A stretch of DNA of 34,137 nt from Bacteroidota bacterium (lineage in GTDB: Bacteria; Bacteroidota; Bacteroidia; UKL13-3), in assembly GCA_947481365.1 (NCBI GenBank), contig CANKGI010000004.1, positions 1 to 34,137 on the forward strand. Direction: 5' to 3'. Positions 1-8,302 of the stretch are shown here, in pieces. The translations under genes and the position numbers were made by a program. The stretch's first letter is position 1. Every line of letters begins with the position of its first letter. The notes beneath the pieces were generated by a model. It was not told the DNA's origin and searched no databases. It worked only from the letters and a program-made list of their open reading frames with translations.

Positions 1-522
1 AGCGATACCGAAAAAGATCCTCACACGCCACAATTTTTTAAAGAAGTTTTTTCGATGATGTGGCATACACGCAAAATTTATAACGGAGTGTTATATCGTC
101 AAATTGACATTGAAGAAAGGTTTGATAAAAATTTTCCGGTATATCCAGTTGTTGATAAAATTGCAGATAGTTGGATCATAAGATTGCTTTTTGCATTTGG
201 TTACATTGCATTTTATGTTGCTTTTGCAACACATTGGTGGATGTATCTGTTATTGCCCATTCATTTTTTGGTTGGACCAATACAAGGAGCAATTGTTAAC
301 TGGGCTGGACATAAATACGGATACCGAAATTATGATTTGAACGACCATTCGAGGAACACATTGGTGTTTGATTTTTTAATGCTTGGCGAGTTGTTTCAAA
401 ATAATCATCATCAAGCAGGAGCGCGTGCCAACTTTGCTTTTAAATGGTGGGAATTTGATCCAGTTTATCCTGTAATAAAATTGCTTGATAAAATTGGAGT
501 GATAAAGTTGGTGAGGAATTGA
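1..522 (+). CDS. Fatty acid (acyl-CoA) desaturase, C-terminal part; 5' end outside window
   Basis: Frame 1 is open from base 1 (SDTEKDPHTPQFFKEVFSMMWHTRK...). Has His motif NNHHQAG, membrane segments and the W-x-FDPVYPVIKLL tail typical of bacterial stearoyl-CoA-type desaturases. Confidence 0.85.
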   Translation, partial: SDTEKDPHTPQFFKEVFSMMWHTRKIYNGVLYRQIDIEERFDKNFPVYPVVDKIADSWIIRLLFAFGYIAFYVAFATHWWMYLLLPIHFLVGPIQGAIVNWAGHKYGYRNYDLNDHSRNTLVFDFLMLGELFQNNHHQAGARANFAFKWWEFDPVYPVIKLLDKIGVIKLVRN

Positions 523-534
523 TGTAAATACATC

Positions 535-954
535 TTAAATTTTATGCTGCCATTTCAACGCTATAAACATTGATGTTAAAAATGGTAATATCAGGTAAAA
601 TATAAAAGCGAATATTGTTTGTTGTTTTCTCTTTTTGATGTTATCGTATTTAAATTCAAGATAAATTTTTGAATATTTTTTATCTTTCATCAAAAGCCAC
701 CAAAAGATAATTCCCAAACTTAACATCAATAAAATCAAATAAAATTTTGGAAGAGCGGGATAATTTGTTTTTTTAACATAGAAAAAGAAAATTTCAAAAA
801 ACAGTATTAGCCAAATTGTAGTTCCTGCTAGAAACATGAAAAATGCGTTCCATTCAGGATTTTTCCTGAACTTATTTGTTCCATCAAGATATAATGCATT
901 GTAGAAAATAAAAAAAACATATTCAATAAATCTAAACATAGAATTAGTGTTCAT
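535..954 (-). CDS. Small multi-pass membrane protein, 139 aa, downstream of the response regulator
   Basis: Several hydrophobic segments. Starts 6 nt after the response regulator stop on the same strand. Confidence 0.65.
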   Translation of the reverse strand: MNTNSMFRFIEYVFFIFYNALYLDGTNKFRKNPEWNAFFMFLAGTTIWLILFFEIFFFYVKKTNYPALPKFYLILLMLSLGIIFWWLLMKDKKYSKIYLEFKYDNIKKRKQQTIFAFIFYLILPFLTSMFIALKWQHKI

Positions 955-960
955 TAAAAC

Positions 961-1584
961 TTACTCATCCAATAAACCTAAATGCGCTGCATATTTAATC
1001 AGTTCGGCTGTGTTTTTTAATTGAAGTTTATTGAGCAAATTTTTGCGATGTGTTTCAACAGTGTAATGACTGATAAAAATTTTCTCTCCAATTTCGGGAG
1101 CAGTTAAACCTTGTGCAAGTAGCTTAATAATTTCAGTTTCGCGTTTCGATAAGGTATATTTTTCCGATTCGTCTCTTGGTTTTTCTTTGATAGTAGAAAG
1201 TTGGTCATCCAATAATTTTTTCCCTTCGTGAACCATTTTTATGGCGTTCACCAATTCATTTAATCCGGTATTTTTTAGTAAATATCCTGATGCTCCGGCA
1301 TGCAACAAAGCAGTCGAAAATTCTTTTGTTTTATACATGCTCAGCACTAAAACTTTTGTTTCGGGATATTGTTTTTTGATGAGAGCTGTAGCATTAATTC
1401 CATTCAGTTCAGGCATGTTGATGTCCATCAAAATCACATCAGCTTTTGTGCCTTTCATTACCTGCAATAATTCGTTTCCATTAAGTGCAATAGCAACTAC
1501 CTTCATGTCGGGTTGCGAATCGAGTAAAGATTTTACGCCATCAATAAATATTCTGTGATCGTCAGCAATTATTATATTAATCAT
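961..1584 (-). CDS. LuxR/NarL-type two-component response regulator
   Basis: Receiver domain (IIIADDHRIFIDG, DVILMDINMPELNG, VLVLSMYK, K in YLLKN) plus C-terminal LuxR HTH (LSKRETEIIKLLAQGLTAPEIGEKIFISHYTVETHRKNLLNKL). Confidence 0.95.
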   Translation of the reverse strand: MINIIIADDHRIFIDGVKSLLDSQPDMKVVAIALNGNELLQVMKGTKADVILMDINMPELNGINATALIKKQYPETKVLVLSMYKTKEFSTALLHAGASGYLLKNTGLNELVNAIKMVHEGKKLLDDQLSTIKEKPRDESEKYTLSKRETEIIKLLAQGLTAPEIGEKIFISHYTVETHRKNLLNKLQLKNTAELIKYAAHLGLLDE

Positions 1585-3545
1585 ACTACCGGTATTTCAA
1601 TTATAAATGTTGAACCATTTGATTTGTCCGAATCGATGTGCAATGTGCCATTCATTTTATTTACCCTCGATAACATATTTTTTATTCCAATTCCTTTTTT
1701 GTGATTTGCTATTTTAGGGTCAAATCCGGTACCATTATCACTTACAATAATACGAATCAATTCTTCAGTTTTCGAAACTTCAATGATTACTTCATTTGCA
1801 TTGGCATGCTTAACAATATTAGTCATTAATTCCTGTATGATGCGGTAAATATTAATTTCGTATGAAGAAGCCATACGATTACCATCAAGGCCAAACGAAC
1901 TGATAATTACTTTTAAATTACCTGATAATTCGAGGGCTTCTTTTATATCGTTAAGTGCCGGCAATAATCCGAAATTAATTAGCGTACCCGAAACCATGTT
2001 GTGCGAAATTCTTCTCACTTCATCACAAGCTTCATCAAGCATGTTTACCGTTTTATCGAATCGCTCGTTTTGTATTTCAAGAGAGGTAAATATTAATTTT
2101 ATCGTTGAAAGTAAACTACCAAGTCTATCGTGCAATTCTTCACCAATACGTTTCCGTTCATCTTCTTGTCCTTCCAGCATAGCATTGATGGTTTTTATCT
2201 CTTGATTTTTCATCATGTCGCTCAATTTTTGCTGATAAATCTTTTCGTTTTTCTTCGATAATATTTTAGCATTAATTACTTTCTGACGGTAAATAAAAAA
2301 GATGAGTAAACTGATTAAAAGCAATGCACTTGCACTAATCAAAAAAATGTTTCGCTGACGGGTTGTAATTTTTATATCAGCATCTGAAAGCTCTTTGTTT
2401 TTTTCGAGAATATCAATCTTATGTCGATTTTTTTCGGTTTCGTATTTTCGCTCTAATTCGTTAATGAATTTTAACTTTTGAATGGTAATTAAACTGTCAC
2501 TTAGCAAATGTGCTGATTCAATGTATGGGATGGCTTCTTTAAATTTTCCGGTTTCGGTAAGTAAATGCGCTTTTTGCTCGTAAACATATTTTAATAATGC
2601 AATGTCGTTTGATGAATCAGCAACTTGCTCAGCCTGATTGATGTTATTCAGTGCTTCATCTATTTTTTTTTGCTTTCGGTAGCAAAGTGATATTCCCACT
2701 AAATTATATGCAACTTCAATTTTTCGGTTTAACGTTTTATTTAGTTCAATCGATTTTTTGAGGTAAACGATTCCTTGGTCGTATTGTTTAAATTCATTGA
2801 AAATAGATGCGAGATTACTATATGAATCAGCAATATTTTGATTGTCGTTTATCGTTGTAAAATTTTCAATACCCTCAAAATAAAACATCATTGAGTTGTA
2901 ATATTTTTCCTGACTGAAATAATAATTTCCCAATTGTAATTTACTCAGTCCAATCAATCTGATTTCACCTAAACGATTCGCAATTTTTGAGGCCTCATCG
3001 GTATAATAAAACATTTTGGTATAATCGTGAAGGCCATAATACGAACTTGAAATATTCAGCATTGTTTGACATATTCCGTTCGAATCATTTGTTTGTTTAT
3101 ACGATTCGAGTTCTCGCAATCTGTAATAAAACATGCTGTCAATTTTATTTTCTTTATTAAACATAAAAGCCTTTGCTCCAAAAATATTTTGCAGCACTTG
3201 ATCATTGGTGTTTTTGATGTAAAGTGTTTCAATAAGTTTGATGTAATAAAGCGAACTGTCAAATTGATAACGATCGGAATAGTAGTAGGAAAAATGCTTA
3301 TAAATATTTGCTAGCAGATATGAACTGTTATTTTGGCTAGCTTTAACTAGTGCAAATTTTAAAACTGTAATAGCTTTATCTGGCTTGCTGTAAAATAACG
3401 AATTCGCCTGACCAATCATTTTCATAACCACTGCACTGTCGTTAACCGCATGCAATGTTTGGTTGGTAAATATGGTTAACAACGTTAAGCCTAATGCTTT
3501 TGTAAAGCCATCAAAAAGAAAATGTATTTTTCTAAAAAGATGCAT
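1581..3545 (-). CDS. TPR-sensor histidine kinase (HisKA_3/HATPase_c)
   Basis: Signal peptide, TPR-like repeats, one TM (IFLISASALLLISLLIFFIY), HisKA_3 motif DERKRIGEELHDRLGSLLSTIK, ATPase motif DNGTGFD...GIGIKNMLSRV. 4-nt overlap with the response regulator. Confidence 0.95.
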   Translation of the reverse strand: MHLFRKIHFLFDGFTKALGLTLLTIFTNQTLHAVNDSAVVMKMIGQANSLFYSKPDKAITVLKFALVKASQNNSSYLLANIYKHFSYYYSDRYQFDSSLYYIKLIETLYIKNTNDQVLQNIFGAKAFMFNKENKIDSMFYYRLRELESYKQTNDSNGICQTMLNISSSYYGLHDYTKMFYYTDEASKIANRLGEIRLIGLSKLQLGNYYFSQEKYYNSMMFYFEGIENFTTINDNQNIADSYSNLASIFNEFKQYDQGIVYLKKSIELNKTLNRKIEVAYNLVGISLCYRKQKKIDEALNNINQAEQVADSSNDIALLKYVYEQKAHLLTETGKFKEAIPYIESAHLLSDSLITIQKLKFINELERKYETEKNRHKIDILEKNKELSDADIKITTRQRNIFLISASALLLISLLIFFIYRQKVINAKILSKKNEKIYQQKLSDMMKNQEIKTINAMLEGQEDERKRIGEELHDRLGSLLSTIKLIFTSLEIQNERFDKTVNMLDEACDEVRRISHNMVSGTLINFGLLPALNDIKEALELSGNLKVIISSFGLDGNRMASSYEINIYRIIQELMTNIVKHANANEVIIEVSKTEELIRIIVSDNGTGFDPKIANHKKGIGIKNMLSRVNKMNGTLHIDSDKSNGSTFIIEIPVV

Positions 3546-3616
3546 GTAGTATTAAATCAGAAATATTGATACACAATAATAATAGGTAATTTGATTATTA
3601 AAACTGCAGGTAAACA

Positions 3617-3636
3617 AATACCCCAAAAAGGGTATT
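3617..3636. promoter_or_regulatory. Palindromic element copy 1: AATACCCCAAAAAGGGTATT
   Basis: 7-bp perfect arms AATACCC/GGGTATT. Lies in the kinase/caspase divergent intergenic region. TACTTTTG (TAnnTTTG, Bacteroidota -7) at 3659-3666; ATG at 3687. Confidence 0.75.
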
Positions 3637-3686
3637 GGTAAAACTGTTATACAAAACCTACTTTTGAATGTGTAAATATTAAAAGC

Positions 3687-5624
3687 ATGAAACGTTTTCT
3701 GTTCCTATTACTTGTCTTACTGAATATACTTGCCACAGCGCAAAATCAGCCTCGTAAGATTGCATTGATTATTGCTATTTCTGATTATCCAGAATATTCA
3801 GGTTGGGCTAAACTAAGCTGTTTTAAAGATGTAGAGTTTATAAAACCAGCTCTCGAACATCAAGGGTTTAATCAAATAGAAATATTAACCGATTCGGATG
3901 CAACACACACTGGTATTGTGAATGCAATGAAGAAGATGACCATGTATTCTAGACCTGGTGATATCGTTTACATTCATTACTCGGGACATGGACAACAAAT
4001 TTTTGATGATAATGGTGATGAACCCGATGGACTTGATGAAGCATTTGTTGCTTATGGGGCTCCATCAGATTATTACGAAGGATACAAAGGCGAAAAGCAT
4101 TTACGCGATGATGAGTTCGGACAATTAATTTATGATATTAGATTAAAGTTAGGCAAAACAGGAAGTATGCTTGTTGTTGCTGATGCTTGTCATTCGGGAA
4201 CAATGTCGAGAGGTATTGGTAAAAAAAGAGGAGGAAAAGCACCAATGATTCCTCCGGGATATAAAGTTAATTCTTCAACACAAAATGGATCGGGCCTAAT
4301 GGCGGCCGAATTAAAAACACGTGGTCAAGGTGTTTCGCCTTCGCCCATGGTTTTATATTCCGCATCATCTTTTGATGAAGAAAATTCGGAGACACTTGAT
4401 GAAAAAGGTGATGGCATAGGCTCACTCAGTTTTGCTGTAACCAAAGCATTAAGTAAATGCGGAAAAGATTATTCTTATCGTTCGTTATTTGCCGATGTAT
4501 TATCAATAATGAATGATAAAGTTCCTCAGCAAACACCAATGATTGAAGGCGATCAGGATATTTCATTATTTGGCGGGAAATATATTAAGCAACAACCTTA
4601 CCTCACTTTAAAAGAAATCAAGGAAAATAAAATTACAATCAATGGCGGTACTTTAATTGGAATGAATGAAGATACCAAGGTTGCCATTTACCCTGCTGGA
4701 ACATTAAACACAGCCAATATTGAACCACTCGCAAAAGGCGAAATTTCAAATGCAGGGCCATACCATTCAACAATAAAACTTGAAAATCAAATTTCGCTAA
4801 AATCGGCAGCAGATTATTGGGTGTTTGTAACTGAACCAGCAATAGGAAAAGTAAATATAAAATATCGTTTTGGAGCAATCAAAAATGAAGAATTTAGACA
4901 ACAGCTTGAGTTGGAAATTGGTAAAAACGAGATGGCAAAATCTGACCTAAAATCGCCAGATATCATTTTGTTTGAACAAGATAATTTTGTAAAAATGATG
5001 CGCTCCAATGATGGTGTTGTTATCGATTCGATACAATCAGCAAAAAGTGTAGATTTAATTAATATAAGTTTAAGAGCATATGCCCAAAACAAATACCTAC
5101 GCGATTTAAATTCGGGTTATGCAAACGAAGTGAATTTAAAAGTGGTTCCATGTGATGAAAACGGAAACCATCTCAAAGCTGAAAATATGGAAAGTGTTAT
5201 TGAATTTAAAGATGGCTCATATGCTAAAGTTAAAGTGTTTAACAAATCAAATGAACGACTATATTTTAATGTTATCGATATTCAACCTGACGGAAAAATA
5301 AATCCAATTGTACCTGCATCACAAGAGCTCACAATGAAGCATGCCGAACAATATTTTATTGAGCCAAACAGTGAAAAAGAAATTCCATTTGCTTTAAAAA
5401 TATCTCCACCTTATGGCAACGAAGTGTTTAAAGTTTTTGCTTCAAACGAACCATTTAATTTAACACCATTTATTTTAAATAACGGCATGCAAACCAGAGG
5501 TGGATCAGGTATGGTAAGTAATGCGTTTAAAAAGTCGGAAGTACAATCACGTGGAGCTACAGCAAAGAAAGTTGACAAGCAAGAATTGCATACTTCAGAA
5601 ATTATTTTTAAAATAGTGAAATAG
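3687..5624 (+). CDS. Exported caspase-family (peptidase C14) protein A with C-terminal DUF4384-like region
   Basis: Signal peptide MKRFLFLLLVLLNILATAQ. Catalytic His in IHYSGHGQQ (codon 3987-3989), Cys in VVADACHSGTMSRG (codon 4188-4190). C-terminal part resembles DUF4384 (YFNVIDIQPDGKINPIVP). Confidence 0.92.
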   Translation: MKRFLFLLLVLLNILATAQNQPRKIALIIAISDYPEYSGWAKLSCFKDVEFIKPALEHQGFNQIEILTDSDATHTGIVNAMKKMTMYSRPGDIVYIHYSGHGQQIFDDNGDEPDGLDEAFVAYGAPSDYYEGYKGEKHLRDDEFGQLIYDIRLKLGKTGSMLVVADACHSGTMSRGIGKKRGGKAPMIPPGYKVNSSTQNGSGLMAAELKTRGQGVSPSPMVLYSASSFDEENSETLDEKGDGIGSLSFAVTKALSKCGKDYSYRSLFADVLSIMNDKVPQQTPMIEGDQDISLFGGKYIKQQPYLTLKEIKENKITINGGTLIGMNEDTKVAIYPAGTLNTANIEPLAKGEISNAGPYHSTIKLENQISLKSAADYWVFVTEPAIGKVNIKYRFGAIKNEEFRQQLELEIGKNEMAKSDLKSPDIILFEQDNFVKMMRSNDGVVIDSIQSAKSVDLINISLRAYAQNKYLRDLNSGYANEVNLKVVPCDENGNHLKAENMESVIEFKDGSYAKVKVFNKSNERLYFNVIDIQPDGKINPIVPASQELTMKHAEQYFIEPNSEKEIPFALKISPPYGNEVFKVFASNEPFNLTPFILNNGMQTRGGSGMVSNAFKKSEVQSRGATAKKVDKQELHTSEIIFKIVK

Positions 5625-5698
5625 TCATTTGTTTTATTAAATAATGGGATTAAATATTTCTTTAAAAATATCTAAAATATGATAGCTTTGAATGAAAT

Positions 5699-6319
5699 AT
5701 GCGTTTTTACAAAGTCAACATATCGATAGTTTTTCTCATTTTTTGTTTTACGATGCAGCATTGTTATGCGCAAAAACCTGTAAACGAAAAAGCACTTCAC
5801 AAAGAAGTTAAAAAGCTTGAGAAAGAAGGTTGGGAAACATTTCCGGGTGCGCTTCCTTTGGAAGTTCAAATAACCAAATCATGGCAAAAGCAAAGTGATG
5901 CCGATGAACGTGGTAATCCTGTTTTTATTAATTCAGATGGAATTGCATTGGCAAAGTTAAAATCGGTTGCCGAAGCGCAAGCAATGGAATTTGCTAGAAT
6001 AAGTATTGCCGGTATGATTGAAACTAAAATACTTTCAGTTATTGAGGCAAATCTTTCAAACACAAAACTTGCAAACGATGATGTTACCAGCCTCAATCAG
6101 ATAGTACGAAATTCAAAAAATACCATCACTACAAAACTTGGCTATGTTGATCCTGTAGTAAAATTATATCGTGTTAATAAAGATGGAGATTTTGAAGTTC
6201 ACGTTACGGTTTTCTATAATTTGAAACAAACATTAGATGTTGCTAAAAATGTAATTGGTAAACAAGTAGGTGATAAACTATCAGGCGAACAACTTGATAA
6301 ACTTTTAACTTTAAACTAA
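5699..6319 (+). CDS. Exported conserved protein (LPP20/FlgT-like, Bacteroidota 'KEGWETFPGALPLE' family)
   Basis: Signal peptide ending HCYAQ. KEGWETFPGALPLEVQITKSW motif recalled from conserved Bacteroidota hypothetical proteins; charged/helical body. Confidence 0.6.
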   Translation: MRFYKVNISIVFLIFCFTMQHCYAQKPVNEKALHKEVKKLEKEGWETFPGALPLEVQITKSWQKQSDADERGNPVFINSDGIALAKLKSVAEAQAMEFARISIAGMIETKILSVIEANLSNTKLANDDVTSLNQIVRNSKNTITTKLGYVDPVVKLYRVNKDGDFEVHVTVFYNLKQTLDVAKNVIGKQVGDKLSGEQLDKLLTLN

Positions 6320-6325
6320 ACATAC

Positions 6326-7264
6326 ATGAATAGATTGGTAAAAATATTACTGATTTTATTAATTGTAACAAGCAGAGCATTTGCCCAAAATATTGCTATT
6401 TCTGAAGGCGAAGCACAACGTGAGCTTACTCGAAGCGAGAGTCGTGAAGCAATCGAAAAAGACTTAGAAACACAAGCAACAATAAATGCACTTGAAAAAG
6501 CATTTGGGCGAGTTGTTATACAAGGAAACAGTACCTATATCGAAAATGTATCTGATGGAAAAAAGACTGAAACAAAATCAGTTTTCAGCAGTATTGCTAA
6601 CACCTTTGTTAAAGGTGAACCACTTGAAATTCTCGATAAGAAATATACCGATATCAAACACACCGTAAAAATTGATGGTAAAAAAGTTGAACTTGTTGAT
6701 ATCAAATGTACGATTAAAATTAAAGCTCGCGAATTACTTGAACCGCCAATTGAATTTAAATTACACACCACACCTTGTGAAGATGATTTTTTAAGGTGCG
6801 AGGCGTCAAAGTTTAAAGAAGGAGATAATTTTTATGTTTATTTTAAAACACCCGAATCAGGGTTTTTAAATGTTTATGCCGATCAGGATGGAACATCATT
6901 TAAGTTATTGCCATACGAAGGTGTAGATGCAACATACGAAAACGGAATGCCTGTAAAACCCAATATTGATTATTTGTTTTTTAGTAAAAGAAACAATGTT
7001 TTCGAAAATGTAAAATGCACGCAACTTAAATCCTATTTGGCACAAGGAAAAACATTTGAGTCGATAAGATTATTTGTCATTTTCTCAAAATATCCATTGC
7101 CACAAATGCTTACTGAGAACGGTGCAAAGGTAGTTTCAAATGAACAGGCTTACCGATTACCGGCTTCAATGAAATCAGAAGATTTTCAGAGATGGATGCA
7201 ACGTGTAAAAGCATCAAATGCAAAATGTAATGTTGAGATAAAAGATATTACCATCGAAAAATGA
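6326..7264 (+). CDS. Exported DUF4384-like protein
   Basis: Signal peptide ending AFAQ. DUF4384-like segment EGDNFYVYFKTPESGFLNVYADQDGTSFKLLPYE. 6 nt after the preceding gene. Confidence 0.65.
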   Translation: MNRLVKILLILLIVTSRAFAQNIAISEGEAQRELTRSESREAIEKDLETQATINALEKAFGRVVIQGNSTYIENVSDGKKTETKSVFSSIANTFVKGEPLEILDKKYTDIKHTVKIDGKKVELVDIKCTIKIKARELLEPPIEFKLHTTPCEDDFLRCEASKFKEGDNFYVYFKTPESGFLNVYADQDGTSFKLLPYEGVDATYENGMPVKPNIDYLFFSKRNNVFENVKCTQLKSYLAQGKTFESIRLFVIFSKYPLPQMLTENGAKVVSNEQAYRLPASMKSEDFQRWMQRVKASNAKCNVEIKDITIEK

Positions 7265-8292
7265 AAAAAAGTTTTTACATATTAATTAGCATGTTTTTGT
7301 TAGGCTTTCAGGCAAGGTCGCAAACCGTTGTTTCAAATGTTATAGCCAAAAGAGAAGAAAATCGTCAAATTAGGATTACGTATGATATTACTACTTTAGA
7401 TTCAACAGTTAGATATAAAATAAAGTTGTACTTCGTGCCTACAAATACCAGCGAAAAGGAATTTGAAATTTTAGATGCAGAAGGAGATGTTGGCGATAAT
7501 TTTGGCAATGGAAAAGATAAAAGCATTCTATGGAATCCCTTTAAAAGCGATAAAAATTTTGTAAGTAAAGGGGCTTTTAAAATTACAGCTTTAAGGTACA
7601 AAGATGGAATGGTGTATGTTTCGATAAAATCTGATTCAAATCAAAATAAGCAAGCTGATTTTTGGATGGATAAACATGAAGTAACAAATAATCAATTCAA
7701 CGAATTTGTAACAGCTACGAAATATGTTACCGAATCGGAAAAACTTGGAAAAAACTTTGTAAAAACAAAAGACGGTTGGGAGCAACAGAAAAATATTAAC
7801 TGGCATTATGAATCAAATGGCGAAAAACGCAAAACAGAAATTGGAAACAAGGTGCCTGTAGTTTTTGTAACTTGGAATGATGCAACTGCTTATTGTAAAT
7901 GGAAGCTAAAAAGATTGCCAAATTCATTTGAATGGGAATATTCGGCTTCGGGAGGAGTTTTTTCAAAAGGGTATCAATACAGTGGAAGTAATGAAGTACA
8001 GAGTGTGGCATGGTATCAAAAAAACAATGAAAGGAATTCTTTAAATCTTGTTGGAACTAAAGCGCCAAACGAATTATATATTTTTGATATGTCGGGAAAT
8101 GTGAGTGAATGGTGTTCTGATAATTTTGATGGCAGTGCAGAAATTAGCGGAAAAAAAATTGTGAAAGGTGGTTCTGTTTTTAGTTCACAGGATGCATTAA
8201 GTTTAAAATACAGATCGCCTATGCAACCTGATAATTCATATGGAGATGTTGGTTTCAGGTGTGCTTGTTCAGTTGAAAATAAAGATAAATAA
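7261..8292 (+). CDS. SUMF1/FGE-like domain protein, exported
   Basis: Signal peptide. Motifs FWMDKHEVTNNQFNEFV, PVVFVTWNDATAYCKW, RLPNSFEWEYSASGG, DMSGNVSEWCSDNF, VKGGSVFS, GDVGFRCA. ATGA overlap with the preceding gene. Confidence 0.9.
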   Translation: MKKSFYILISMFLLGFQARSQTVVSNVIAKREENRQIRITYDITTLDSTVRYKIKLYFVPTNTSEKEFEILDAEGDVGDNFGNGKDKSILWNPFKSDKNFVSKGAFKITALRYKDGMVYVSIKSDSNQNKQADFWMDKHEVTNNQFNEFVTATKYVTESEKLGKNFVKTKDGWEQQKNINWHYESNGEKRKTEIGNKVPVVFVTWNDATAYCKWKLKRLPNSFEWEYSASGGVFSKGYQYSGSNEVQSVAWYQKNNERNSLNLVGTKAPNELYIFDMSGNVSEWCSDNFDGSAEISGKKIVKGGSVFSSQDALSLKYRSPMQPDNSYGDVGFRCACSVENKDK

Positions 8293-8302
8293 TGTTATAA
8301 AT

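Noticed and set aside
1241-1558. Antisense ORF of 105 aa
   Set aside because: Lies wholly within the response regulator on the opposite strand, with no recognisable motif; shadow ORF.
8240-8302. Upstream start for caspase B given in the ORF track
   Set aside because: Overlaps the end of the SUMF1-like gene. ATG 8303 gives an immediate signal peptide and a 10-nt gap.
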